This document shows positions 26,869-36,303 of a stretch of DNA of 64,000 nucleotides, piece by piece (within the stretch, counting starts at the first letter, position 1; every line of letters starts with the position of its first letter). Both the position numbers and the translations under genes were made by a program. Under the pieces are notes generated by a model. That model saw only the letters and a program-made list of their open reading frames with translations. It had not been told where the DNA came from and searched no databases. Source of the DNA: Candidatus Sodalis pierantonius str. SOPE. Lineage in GTDB: Bacteria; Pseudomonadota; Gammaproteobacteria; Enterobacterales; Enterobacteriaceae. The stretch lies in assembly GCF_000517405.1 (NCBI RefSeq), contig NZ_CP006568.1:1922001-1986000 (forward strand), given 5' to 3'.

Positions 26869-26966
26869 GTAATGGTTGGGTCAAACTGACCCTTTGTGCT
26901 GGGTCAAATTGACCTAATGCATCGTTCAGCGGCTGGCTTATTTTGACCTGCTCCATGGGGCCAACC
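26869..26966 (-). pseudogene. Middle of the phage replication gene, inverted
   Basis: On the minus strand this continues the 23910 frame: PMEQVKISQPLNDALGQFDPAQRVSLTQPLP, then (after IS903 copy 5) ETTTE at 25804-25791. The low-complexity PLPETTTE tail is typical of the linker following the DNA-binding domain. It carries the iterons listed separately. Confidence 0.78.
26878..26947. promoter_or_regulatory. Candidate phage replication origin: GGTCA-N3-TGACC iterons
   Basis: Two full palindromes GGTCAAACTGACC (26879-26891) and GGTCAAATTGACC (26902-26914), plus one half site (TTTTGACC, to 26947), lie inside the replication gene, where lambda places its O-binding iterons. Confidence 0.65.
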
Positions 26967-28281
26967 GAGCCTGTTTAGAAATTTGTGTATTTGCCTGATT
27001 TTGATATGTTCAATCCAACATCAAAAACAGGTTAATTTATGGACGAAAAACAGTTGCAGGCTCTGGCTAACGAACTGGCCAAAAATCTCAAAACCCCTGA
27101 AGATCTCAGTCACTTCGATCGGCTGCTGAAAAAAATCAGCGTCGAAGCAGCTCTCAATGCCGAAATGACCCATCACCTCGGCTACGATAAAAATCAGCCT
27201 AAACCGGGGACCAACGCCCGCAACGGCTATTCCACAAAAACCGTTACCACTGGCGATGGCCCGCTGGCGCTGCGTACTCCGCGCGATCGTGACGGTTCCT
27301 TTGAACCGCAACTGGTGAAGAAGAACCAGACCCGGATTACCGGGATGGATAACCAGATTTTATCGTTGTACGCCAAAGGGATGACCACCCGCGAGATCGC
27401 CGCCGCGTTCAAAGAGCTGTATGACGCCGATGTCTCGCCGGCGCTGGTCTCAAAGGTCACCGATGCGGTCATGGAGCAGGTTGTCGAATGGCAAAACCGG
27501 CCTCTGGATGCAGTCTATCCCATTGTTTATCTTGACTGTATCGTTCTAAAAGTCCGGCAGGACAGCCGCATCATCAACAAATCTGTGTTCCTGGCGCTGG
27601 GCATCAACATCGAAGGCCAGAAAGAGTTGCTAGGTATGTGGCTGGCCGAAAATGAAGGCGCAAAGTTCTGGCTGAACGTGCTGACAGAGCTGAAAAACCG
27701 CGGCCTGAACGATATCCTTATCGCCTGCGTAGACGGGCTGAAAGGTTTCCCTGACGCTATTAACGCGGTGTATCCGGAGGCGCGGCTCCAGCTGTGTATC
27801 GTACATATGGTGCGCAACAGCCTGCGGTTCGTCTCCTGGAAGGACTACAAGGCCGTCACCCGCGACCTGAAAGCTATCTATCAGGCCCCTACGGAAGAAG
27901 CCGGCTTGCAGGCGCTGGAAGCGTTCTCCAGTGCCTGGGACATCCGCTACCCGCAAATAAGTCGAAGCTGGCAGGCAAACTGGGCCAATCTGGCCACGTT
28001 CTTTGCCTACCCAACGGACATCCGCAAGGTGATCTACACGACCAACGCCATCGAGTCGTTAAACAGCGTGATCCGGCATGCCATCAAAAAGCGCAAGGTG
28101 TTCCCGACCGACGACGCAGTGAAAAAGGTGGTGTGGCTGGCGATACAGGCGGCCTCACAGAAATGGACAATGCCTTTGAGGGACTGGCGCATGGCAATGA
28201 GCCGCTTTATTATCGAGTTCGGTGACCGCCTGGACGGTCACTTCTGAGAAAAGGCATTTACACAGAATCGTGTACAGGGTC
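26967..28281 (+). mobile_element. IS256-family element, copy 5 (right inversion boundary)
   Basis: 1315 bp, complete. Left flank ...GGCCAACC (reverse complement GGTTGGCC) and right flank TTCCAGTG are partners of the copy 4 flanks. Confidence 0.93.
27039..28247 (+). CDS. IS256-family transposase, copy 5, intact
   Basis: 402 residues, Transposase_mut type. DDE candidates: Asp in VYLDCIVLK (about 167), Asp in ACVDGLKGFPDAI (about 235), Glu in NAIESLNSVIR (about 345). A likely active reference copy. Confidence 0.93.
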   Translation: MDEKQLQALANELAKNLKTPEDLSHFDRLLKKISVEAALNAEMTHHLGYDKNQPKPGTNARNGYSTKTVTTGDGPLALRTPRDRDGSFEPQLVKKNQTRITGMDNQILSLYAKGMTTREIAAAFKELYDADVSPALVSKVTDAVMEQVVEWQNRPLDAVYPIVYLDCIVLKVRQDSRIINKSVFLALGINIEGQKELLGMWLAENEGAKFWLNVLTELKNRGLNDILIACVDGLKGFPDAINAVYPEARLQLCIVHMVRNSLRFVSWKDYKAVTRDLKAIYQAPTEEAGLQALEAFSSAWDIRYPQISRSWQANWANLATFFAYPTDIRKVIYTTNAIESLNSVIRHAIKKRKVFPTDDAVKKVVWLAIQAASQKWTMPLRDWRMAMSRFIIEFGDRLDGHF

Positions 28282-28327
28282 TTCCAGTGATATTCGTTCA
28301 CGTGTTCGCTCATCTTCTGACTCGGGT

Positions 28328-29077
28328 TTAGTCTATTTTTCCTGTGCTGGCTACTCCTTGCTCTTTGCGTAGTGATTCGCCTTTAAGTTCCAGTCTATAG
28401 CTGGGGTGTACTAACCGATCGAGTAACGCGTTAGCTGTCGTGGGGTTTTCTATCAGTCCATACCATTTTTTCACCGGCAGTTGACTGATCAGGATGCTGC
28501 TGCTTTTGTCGTAGCGATCTTCCATCACCTCCAACAGCATCGTTGCCTGCATCGGACTTATTGATTCTAGGCCCACGTCGTCCAAGATCAGTAACTCTAT
28601 TTTTTCTAACTGCTTAAGCTGTTTTAGATAGGTTCCGTCTACCTGACACTGGTGAAAATGGACCAGCAACCGACCCACTCGCCAGTAACGCACGCTATAT
28701 TGCTGCCGGCATGCCTGCTCACCAAGCGCACAACTGAGCCAGGTTTTGCCCGTACCTGTTGGCCCCGTGATGAGTATGCTTTTCTGATATTTCAGATATT
28801 GTCCCCCTAGCAGATCTCGCATCTGTTCCGGTGTCACTCCTCGGCTAGGGATATAGCGGATATCTTCCGGTTTTGCCTGCAAGCGCATTTGCGATTGCCG
28901 TCGCAGACGGCATATTTGGTTGTTTTTTCTATGCAAATTTTCCGCTTCTACCATCAGCGACAACCGCTCCTCGAACCCCAGCTCCCCATAACTCCCCGGG
29001 AGTTCGCGTTGCGTCTCCAACGCCTGGACCATTGCCGACAACTTCAGCTCTCGCAGAGCCATTAACAGTATATCCAT
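28328..29077 (-). CDS. istB: istB ATPase of IS21 copy 2
   Basis: 249 residues. Walker A is GPTGTGKTW and Walker B is IELLILDDVGLE. DnaC-like helper ATPase for target selection. AAGGAG precedes the ATG, and it starts 11 bases after istA. Confidence 0.92.
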   Translation of the reverse strand: MDILLMALRELKLSAMVQALETQRELPGSYGELGFEERLSLMVEAENLHRKNNQICRLRRQSQMRLQAKPEDIRYIPSRGVTPEQMRDLLGGQYLKYQKSILITGPTGTGKTWLSCALGEQACRQQYSVRYWRVGRLLVHFHQCQVDGTYLKQLKQLEKIELLILDDVGLESISPMQATMLLEVMEDRYDKSSSILISQLPVKKWYGLIENPTTANALLDRLVHPSYRLELKGESLRKEQGVASTGKID

Positions 29078-29088
29078 ATTTATTCTCC

Positions 29089-30640
29089 TTAGTGATAACT
29101 GTCCGGACCTCGGAGGTTTTCGTGAACCAGCATTGATACGCCGGCTCCGTCCTGGGTGACCTCACTTTCACGACCGTGTTTTAATACGTTGGCTATGAAA
29201 GAGCGGTTAATGCACCCTTTCTCCAACGCCAGCGCGCAGGCCTTCTCCAGTCGCGTCGTCTCATAGCGCCGTTGCAGATTGAGTAGCCCCAGCACGGAGC
29301 GGTAAGCCTGCTCCGGATGGGCTTTGCTCTTTTGGATGGACTCGACCACTTTCAATGTGCACACACCCACCGACAGCGCCCAACTGCACAGCCTTTCCGG
29401 CGTCCACTGACTCTGCCCCTTATGGTTAGCCGGCATGTGCGCCGCCTGAGTCGTGTGCCTATAGGCGTTATCGCTGCGAGGGTGCGTAGCCACGCAGACG
29501 CCCTTATGGTGGATTTGCACCAGCCGTTGGGTGGCGATGACGTCAACGCGCTCGCCAACCAGCGGATGCGGCACCGAGTACCAGTTTTTGCCGTAGTCTA
29601 TGTGGTAATCAGGTCCCACTCAGGCAACGAGATACTCACTGTATTCCCATTGTGTGGGCGGTAGAGGCCCAAGAGCCGGTTTGTCCAGCTGCTCGAAGCG
29701 TTCAAGGCGACTTTGTCCGCCGTAATGACGCATCGGGCGCAAATTCAACTCATGATTGAGTTCTCGTATCACCTGGTTGAGTTCGGCCAGCGAGTAGAAC
29801 CTACGTTTACGCAACCGGGCCAAAACCCAGCGTTCTACCAGCTGCACAGTTGATTCTGCCTTCGCCTTGTCTTTCGGTTTTCTCGGGCGCGCCGGTAGCA
29901 CCACTGTCTCATAGTGATTTGCCAGCGCCTGGTAGCTCTGGTTTATGACCGGCTCATAGCGGTCAGGGGTGCTGACAGCGCTGCGCAGATTATCAGGTAT
30001 CATCAGCTCCGGAACCCCACCCATGAAGTGCAGGCAGCGGCTATTGGCGTTGAGCCACGATGCCATGTCCTGGCCTTCGCAGGCTTCGATATACGCATAG
30101 CCTGACACGCCCATGGCAGCGACGAAGATAGCGACCTGGCGTACGCTACCGGTCGCAGGGTTGACGATAGGTACGGTGGGGCCACAGAAGTCGATGAAGA
30201 GCTTTTCGCCAGCCTTGTGCTCCATGCGCATGGAACGCCGCTGCTTCTTTTTCCAGTCACGGAACAGTGCACAAAACTGTGAGTAACCGAGGGCATCACC
30301 GCCCACGGCGGACTGATATTCCATCCAGAGCAGCTGCTTGGTCATGCCCTTGCGGCTTAACTCGGTATCGATATCAAGCCAGCTGGGTAAGGTATTGATA
30401 ACTTTTCCGGATTTGTCGGGATAGAGCAGGCGGTCGAGGTCGACGGGGGGACAGTTCCGCCGGCAATGGCCAGACCAGGTTAGCTATCGTGAATCGGCCG
30501 AGGATATCGTGCACGGTAGTACAGCCTATGTCGAGCGCTGCTGCGATAGTGCGATTCGAGCGACGCTGCTCGAATTTCATACGTAAGACATTAATATAGA
30601 TGCACATTTCCGTTCTCGCTTTCTTCTTTTTACGTGCCAT
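29089..30640 (-). pseudogene. istA: istA of IS21 copy 2, broken twice
   Basis: A sixth G (C on the coding strand) at 30445-30450 shifts the frame after residue about 65. In addition CGA is TGA at 29622-29620. The integrase core is otherwise well kept. Confidence 0.9.
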
Positions 30641-30805
30641 GCCCCCGGAAGCTAAAAGTCTCCAGAGTATGGCGGAACAGAAGATGAGCGATCGGACAGA
30701 ATCGGAATCGCTGATCGGGCGACCGGAATCAGTGATCGGATGAAATCAGAATTAGTGATCGGGTGAAATCGGAATCAGTGATCGGATGTGACCGGAACCA
30801 GCATT

Positions 30806-30889
30806 ATGACTCCTAACGCCCACGAACTGGCCAAGACATCCTTTCTAGTTGAGTTAGAACGTCGAGCAGAACAATTCCAGAATGAGTAA
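30806..30889 (+). CDS. Short phage ORF at IS21 edge, 27 aa
   Basis: MTPNAHELAKTSFLVELERRAEQFQNE read as three parts: MTPNAHELAKTS, FLVELERRAE, QFQNE. It begins 2 bases inside the IS21 border, so the true start may have been removed. Helical and acidic. An identical copy lies at 42174-42257. Weak call. Confidence 0.4.
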   Translation: MTPNAHELAKTSFLVELERRAEQFQNE

Positions 30890-30955
30890 ACCCACCGCTG
30901 CTGGCACGCACCTTTCCGACCAATCTCAGATCTTGCTATTTTACGTGCAAAGAAA

Positions 30956-30980
30956 AGCCCCGTGTCGTAGACGCGGGGCT
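30956..30980 (+). terminator. Strong hairpin terminator
   Basis: An 11-bp stem (AGCCCCGTGTC / GACGCGGGGCT, one G-T pair) with a GTA loop. A-rich before and T-rich after, so it may work in both directions. Confidence 0.75.
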
Positions 30981-31712
30981 TTATGTCGAAGCGTAGTCAA
31001 TATGTAGACGACAATTAGAATAAATCCTTTTATTCCAGTAGGTTAACTTCATGATTTCTTCACGTCCCCTGTCTTCGCCGTTTTCCAGCCAGTTGCGTAC
31101 AATGTTGCCAACCAACGTGGCGTCCTCCATGATGACCACCAGTTGCTCCTCGTTGTAGTCCTGCCCATAGGCAGCCAGATTGGATGTTTTGACGCTGCTC
31201 ACATCGGGCCGATCAGGTGCGTAGAACTCATACGGGCTTAAATCCCCGAGGCTTATCAGTTCGCGCATTGTGGTAGGCTTAATGAGCTTCTCGTAGCACT
31301 TTCCCATCCATGATGCGAACGGCGTACCCGATAGCCCCACCACCCTAATATCAGTATCCCGGATGATTTCCAGCAATTTTTTGCGGCGCATATGGGCTTC
31401 GTCAACAATCAGCAAATCAATATTGTCCGGGAACTGTCGGCGTATCAGCGTGTCGGCACTGGCAATCTGGATCAGTTTATCCGGATCATGCAATGGATGC
31501 TCACGCCACACATAGCTGATTTCATCGGCAGGCAGGCCGTACTCAACAAAGCGCGTCGCTGTTTGGTCAAGCAGCACTGTGAACGGGGCGACAAACATTA
31601 CACGCATGCCGCGACTGACAAAACCGTCGGCGATGAATGCCGATATTGCTGTCTTACCGAACCCAACCGGCGCGGACAGCAGCAGCGTTCTGTACTGCTT
31701 CCAGTGCTGGCG
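30981..31712 (-). pseudogene. Phage SF2 (DEAD/DEAH-type) helicase fragment
   Basis: The frame is open to the IS903 border. Walker A is APVGFGKTA just inside it, motif II is DEAH in LLIVDEAHMRRKK, and motif III is VVGLSGTPF. After NWLENGEDRG the sequence diverges and stops at 30981, where helicase motifs IV-VI should follow. Both ends are therefore missing. The N-terminus was removed by IS903 and the C-terminus by an older event. Such helicases follow the O-like gene in several lambdoid phages. Confidence 0.75.
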
Positions 31713-32767
31713 GGCTTTGTTGAATAAATCGAACTTTTAGGTGACTGGCGGCTCTGATCACTACATTCGTTTCAACATCAGGTCCCCATGGCAAAGCAAA
31801 AGTTTAAAATTACCAACTGGCCCGCATACAACAATGCGCTCAGGCAGCGGGGGGACCTGACAGTATGGCTTGATGAGTCAGCCATTGTTGCATGGACTGA
31901 GAGTACACCACCTGAACATCGTGGCCGGCCGCTTCACTACACCGATATGGCCATTACCACGGTTCTGATAATAAAGCGCGTGTTTAACCTTTCGCTCCGG
32001 GCGTTACAGGGTTTCGTTGACTCAATTTTTAAACTGATGGGGCTGTCGCTGCGCTGCCCAGATTACTCTCTGGTCAGCCGGCGAGCAAAAACCGTCGACA
32101 TCAGCATAAAAACGCCAACCCGCGGCGAAATCTCACACCTGGTCATCGATGGCACCGGCCTGAAAGTCTTCGGCGAAGGCGAATGGAAAGTCAGGCAGCA
32201 TGGGGCTGAGAGGCGCAGAGTATGGCGCAAGCTTCATCTGGCAGTAGATAGCGTGACACATGAAATTATCTGTGCCGATTTATCGCTAAGCGGTACGACA
32301 GATGCGCAGGCGCTGCCCGGGCTGATTAACCAAACCCACCGGAAAATCAGGGAAGCGTCGGCTGACAGTGCTTACGATACGCGTTACTGTCATGATGCTC
32401 TGCTGAGGAAAAAAATAAAGCCGCTTATCCCACCGCGAAGTGGTGCGCAATATTGGCCAGCTCGATACTATGAGCGTAACCATGCGGTGGCAAATCAGCA
32501 TCTGAGCGGCAATAACGATACCTGGAAAAAGAAAGTAGGTTATCACCGGCGTTCACTGGCTGAAACGGCCATGTTCCGGTTTAAAACACTTCTGGGTGGT
32601 CATCTGAGTCTGCATGACTATGACGCGCAGGTAGGTGAGGCAATGGCAATGGTTAAAGCACTTAACCGGATCACACTGTTAGGAATGCCAAACAGCGTCC
32701 GCATCATGTAACAATCGCCCTGATAGGAAGGAAGTCGTCACAAATTTCGGATTTATTCAACAAAGCG
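31713..32767 (+). mobile_element. IS903-type element, copy 6
   Basis: 1055 bp. Left flank is helicase; the right flank (46 bases to 32813) is a copy of the right flank of copy 4. The flanks do not match each other, so this is a recombinant between two IS903 sites. Confidence 0.92.
31788..32711 (+). CDS. IS903-type transposase, copy 6
   Basis: 307 codons, intact. It shares AIVAWTES and VLIIKRV variants with copy 8, marking common descent with the duplication. Confidence 0.92.
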   Translation: MAKQKFKITNWPAYNNALRQRGDLTVWLDESAIVAWTESTPPEHRGRPLHYTDMAITTVLIIKRVFNLSLRALQGFVDSIFKLMGLSLRCPDYSLVSRRAKTVDISIKTPTRGEISHLVIDGTGLKVFGEGEWKVRQHGAERRRVWRKLHLAVDSVTHEIICADLSLSGTTDAQALPGLINQTHRKIREASADSAYDTRYCHDALLRKKIKPLIPPRSGAQYWPARYYERNHAVANQHLSGNNDTWKKKVGYHRRSLAETAMFRFKTLLGGHLSLHDYDAQVGEAMAMVKALNRITLLGMPNSVRIM

Positions 32768-32813
32768 ACGTATAGCCCCAATCGTCGTAGGTGTCGCCGG
32801 AAAGGATTATATC
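32768..32813. repeat. 46-bp duplicate of phage early-gene sequence
   Basis: Identical to 21539-21584, the sequence right of IS903 copy 4. Evidence of IS903-mediated exchange. Confidence 0.92.
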
Positions 32814-33077
32814 GACCCTGTACACGATTCTGTGTAAATGCCTTTTCTCAGAAGTGACCGTCCAGGCGGTCACCGAACTCGATAATAAAGCGGCTCATTG
32901 CCATGCGCCAGTCCCTCAAAGGCATTGTCCATTTCTGTGAGGCCGCCTGTATCGCCAGCCACACCACCTTTTTCACTGCGTCGTCGGTCGGGAACACCTT
33001 GCGCTTTTTGATGGCATGCCGGATCACGCTGTTTAACGACTCGATGGCGTTGGTCGTGTAGATCACCTTGCGGATGT
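32814..33077 (-). mobile_element. IS256 right-end fragment
   Basis: 264 bases with the right inverted repeat and the last about 72 transposase codons. It is broken at CGGATGT, where replication-gene sequence starts, so a deletion joined the two. Confidence 0.92.
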
Positions 33078-33157
33078 TGTCAAAATAAGCCAGCCGCTGA
33101 ACGATGCATTAGGTCAATTTGACCCAGCACAAAGGGTCAGTTTGACCCAACCATTAC
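33078..33157 (+). pseudogene. Replication gene fragment, second copy, with iterons
   Basis: Repeats 26946-26869 in forward orientation (VKISQPLNDALGQFDPAQ). Iterons GGTCAATTTGACC (33112-33124) and GGTCAGTTTGACC (33135-33147). Continues after IS903 copy 7 at 34214-34237 as QPLPETTTE. Confidence 0.75.
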
Positions 33158-34213
33158 CGCTTTGTTGAATAAATCCGAAATTTGTGACGACTTCCTCCCT
33201 ATCAGGGCGATTGTTACATGATGCGGACGCTGTTTGGCATTCCTAACAGCGTGATCCGGTTAAGCGCTTTGACCATTGCCATAGCCTCACCTACCTGCGC
33301 GTCATAGTCATGCAGACTCAGATGACCACCCAGAAGTGTTTTAAAGCGGAACATGGCCGTTTCAGCCAGTGAACGCCGGTGATAACCTACTTTCTTTTTT
33401 CCAGGTATCGTTATTGCCGCTCAGATGCTGATTTGCCACCGCATGGTTACGCTCATGGTATCGAGCTGGCCAATATTGCGCACCACTTCGCGGTGGGATA
33501 AGCGGCTTTATTTTTTTCCTCAGCAGAGCATCATGACAGTAACGCGTATCGTAAGCACTGTCAGCCGACGCTTCCCTGATTTTCCGGTGGGTTTGGTTAA
33601 TCAGCCCGGGCAGCGCCTGCGCATCTGTCGTACCGCTTAGCGATAAATCGGCACAGATAATTTCATGTGTCGCGCTATCTACTGCCAGATGAAGCTTGCG
33701 CCATACTCTGCGCCTCTCAGCCCCATGCTGCCTGACTTTCCATTCGCCTTCGCCGAAGATTTTCAGGCCGGTGCCATCGATGACCAGGTGTGAGATTTCG
33801 CCGCGGGTTGGCGTTTTTATGCTGATGTCGACGGTTTTTGCTCGCCGGCTGACCAGAGAGTAATCTGGGCAGCGCAGCGACAGCCCCATCAGTTTAAAAA
33901 TCGCGTCAACGAAACCCTGTAACGCCCGGAGCGAAAGGTTAAACACGCGCTTTATCATCAGAACCGTGGTAATGGCCATATCGGTGTAGTGAAGCGGCCG
34001 GCCACGATGTTCAGGTGGTGTACTCTCAGTCCATGCAGCAATGGCTGACTCATCAAGCCATACTGTCATGTCCCCCCGCTGCCTGAGCGCATTGTTGTAT
34101 GCGGGCCAGTTGGTGATTTTAAACTTTTGCTTTGCCATGGGGACCTGATGTTGAAACGAATGTAGTGATCAGAGCCGCCAGTCACCTAAAAGTTCGATTT
34201 ATTCAACAAAGCC
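33158..34213 (-). mobile_element. IS903-type element, copy 7
   Basis: Target duplication AACCATTAC (33149-33157, 34214-34222), the reverse complement of the copy 5 site. Confidence 0.95.
33214..34138 (-). pseudogene. IS903-type transposase (copy 7), frameshifted
   Basis: One extra T in the T-run near 33395 shifts the frame at residue about 248 (NNDTWKKES). Copy 5 carries the same extra base (as A), showing the lesion predates the duplication. Confidence 0.9.
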
Positions 34214-34237
34214 AACCATTACCAGAGACTACTACAG

Positions 34238-35553
34238 AAGCCTGTTTAGAAATTTGTGTATTTGCCTGATTTTGATATGTTCAATCCAACATCAAAAACA
34301 GGTTAATTTATGGACGAAAAACAGTTGCAGGCTCTGGCTAACGAACTGGCCAAAAATCTCAAAACCCCTGAAGATCTCAGTCACTTCGATCGGCTGCTGA
34401 AAAAAATTAGCGTCGAAGCAGCTCTCAATGCCGAAATGACCCATCACCTCGGCTACGATAAAAATCAGCCTAAACCGGGGACCAACGCCCGCAACGGCTA
34501 TTCCACAAAAACCGTTACCACTGGCGATGGCCCGCTGGCGCTGCGTACTCCGCGCGATCGTGACGGTTCCTTTGAACCGCAACTGGTGAAGAAGAACCAG
34601 ACCCGGATTACCGGGATGGATAACCAGATTTTATCGTTGTACGCCAAAGGGATGACCACCCGCGAGATCGCCGCCGCGTTCAAAGAGCTGTATGACGCCG
34701 ATGTCTCGCCGGCGCTGGTCTCAAAGGTCACCGATGCGGTCATGGAGCAGGTTGTCGAATGGCAAAACCGGCCTCTGGATGCAGTCTATCCCATTGTTTA
34801 TCTTGACTGTATCGTTCTAAAAGTCCGGCAGGACAGCCGCATCATCAACAAATCTGTGTTCCTGGCGCTGGGCATCAACATCGAAGGCCAGAAAGAGTTG
34901 CTAGGTATGTGGCTGGCCGAAAATGAAGGCGCAAAGTTCTGGCTGAACGTGCTGACAGAGCTGAAAAACTGCGGCCTGAACGATATCTTTATCGCCTGCG
35001 TAGACGGGCTGAAAGGTTTCCCTGACGCTATTAACGCGGTGTATCCGGAGGCGCGGCTCCAGCTGTGTATCGTACATATGGTGCGCAACAGCCTGCGGTT
35101 CGTCTCCTGGAAGGACTACAAGGCCGTCACCCGCGACCTGAAAGCTATCTATCAGGCCCCTACGGAAGAAGCCGGCTTGCAGGCGCTGGAAGCGTTCTCC
35201 AGTGCCTGGGACATCCGCTACCTGCAAATAAGTCGAAGCTGGCAGGCAAACTGGGCCAATCTGGCCACGTTCTTTGCCTACCCAACGGACATCCGCAAGG
35301 TGATCTACACGACCAACGCCATCGAGTCGTTAAACAGCGTGATCCGGCATGCCATCAAAAAGCGCAAGGTGTTCCCGACCGACGACGCAGTGAAAAAGGT
35401 GGTGTGGCTGGCGATACAGGCGGCCTCACAGAAATGGACAATGCCTTTGAGGGACTGGCGCATGGCAATGAGCCGCTTTATTATCGAGTTCGGTGACCGC
35501 CTGGACGGTCACTTCTGAGAAAAGGCATTTACACAGAATCGTGTACAGGGTCC
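34238..35553 (+). mobile_element. IS256-family element, copy 6
   Basis: Left flank is the replication gene (ACTACAGA), at the same junction as the fragment at 25790. Right flank CTGAGCG is chromosomal. No target duplication. Confidence 0.92.
34310..35518 (+). CDS. IS256-family transposase, copy 6
   Basis: 402 codons, no stop. It carries substitutions near the second Asp (KNCGLNDIF for KNRGLNDIL) that could lower activity. Confidence 0.9.
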   Translation: MDEKQLQALANELAKNLKTPEDLSHFDRLLKKISVEAALNAEMTHHLGYDKNQPKPGTNARNGYSTKTVTTGDGPLALRTPRDRDGSFEPQLVKKNQTRITGMDNQILSLYAKGMTTREIAAAFKELYDADVSPALVSKVTDAVMEQVVEWQNRPLDAVYPIVYLDCIVLKVRQDSRIINKSVFLALGINIEGQKELLGMWLAENEGAKFWLNVLTELKNCGLNDIFIACVDGLKGFPDAINAVYPEARLQLCIVHMVRNSLRFVSWKDYKAVTRDLKAIYQAPTEEAGLQALEAFSSAWDIRYLQISRSWQANWANLATFFAYPTDIRKVIYTTNAIESLNSVIRHAIKKRKVFPTDDAVKKVVWLAIQAASQKWTMPLRDWRMAMSRFIIEFGDRLDGHF

Positions 35554-35566
35554 TGAGCGTTAACCC

Positions 35567-35857
35567 TTACCCGACTTTTTGCTGACGGCTGGCAAAGCGC
35601 TTTCGTAAAAATTCTTGCCCTTTTTCAGTTACGCCACCGGTAACCATCACCTTGGAGAACGTCAATCGTTCTGAAAAATTCTCAATGCCAAACTGGCACT
35701 GTTCCACCAGCTCTTCACTGTCCGCAAAACTTATCGCCTTAGCGATCTGCTGGAATTTTTCCATTGCTTCTTGAGTGCCCGCCTCGGGAGTAAACACCTT
35801 TTTCCCCGTGCAGATCTCTTCGAGAATTGTCTCAAGAATTAACCCTAGTGTTTTCAT
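35567..35857 (-). CDS. Hypothetical protein, 96 aa
   Basis: Start at MKTLGLILETILEEI (ATG 35855-35857); the longer frame is AT-rich leader. Helical, with a conserved-looking end (FSKVMVTGGVTEKGQEFLRKRFASR) resembling a small winged helix tip. Not recognised. It lies at the edge of the chromosomal island, so it may be host-derived. Confidence 0.5.
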   Translation of the reverse strand: MKTLGLILETILEEICTGKKVFTPEAGTQEAMEKFQQIAKAISFADSEELVEQCQFGIENFSERLTFSKVMVTGGVTEKGQEFLRKRFASRQQKVG

Positions 35858-36303
35858 GATTATTAACCTGCTAATGAAAAACCACACGGTCTTGATGACC
35901 AAAATATTATGCTCGGAACAAGTATATTCATTGGTGCCAGGATTGCTCGCATAAATGCGCAATTAATTACTTTCAACTACAAAAAGGCACTATTTCAGAC
36001 AGAAATACGAAGGCGTAGGCAGGCTATGAAGTATTATAGCAGAATGCAGGGTAGCGCGGGCTTCAAACAGTGGAAAAACTGATTAACATTATAGCGTTGC
36101 CGCGTCGCTAACTTTAGCGCTCGGCGAACGACAAAATAATTGACACAACGCAAATAAATGTCATGAGTAATTAATCTACTAGGTATGATCTGTGTAGCAT
36201 TATCAAATTGACTTAGCACATCTTTGGGTAAAATTTATCGGCTCTGCTCTGTTGTGAATGCCCCTTAGCCGGCGGGAGAATGCCCGACCGGGGCCTTCAT
36301 AGA
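35858..36303. other. Intergenic region without a supportable gene
   Basis: 446 bases, AT-rich towards 35900-36000. Short frames on the minus strand (e.g. near 36034-36219) have poor composition and no ribosome site. GC-rich complementary segments at 36262-36297 may be the iraP terminator but lack a clear T-run. Confidence 0.5.

Larger units (their letters stand above)
25791..26946. repeat. Inverted duplication, copy A (partner 33079-34237)
   Basis: A stretch of replication gene with IS903 copy 5 in it, repeated at 33079-34237 in reverse orientation with the same IS903 insertion site and target duplication. Confidence 0.9.
28282..30803 (-). mobile_element. IS21-family element, copy 2, right end displaced
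   Basis: The left terminal end is intact (...CCGGAACCAGCA at 30803). The right end is cut at TTCCAGTG by IS256 copy 5, and the missing tip lies at 25597-25680. Confidence 0.92.
28282..32767. repeat. Direct segmental duplication, copy A (partner 39651-44133)
   Basis: IS21, the short phage segment, helicase fragment and IS903 are repeated almost base for base, including private variants such as GTTCACG near the IS21 right end. The IS903 is inserted at the same helicase position in both copies. Confidence 0.93.
33079..34237. repeat. Inverted duplication, copy B (partner 25791-26946)
   Basis: The reverse complement of copy A, including the IS903 and its AACCATTAC target duplication. Confidence 0.9.

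Noticed and set aside
30806..30889. CGAACTGGCCAA shared with the IS256 transposase start
   Set aside because: Only 12 bases match and neighbouring sequence differs; probably coincidence rather than an IS256 scar.
36034..36219. 61-codon minus-strand frame
   Set aside because: Composition unlike a protein, AT-rich, no start context.
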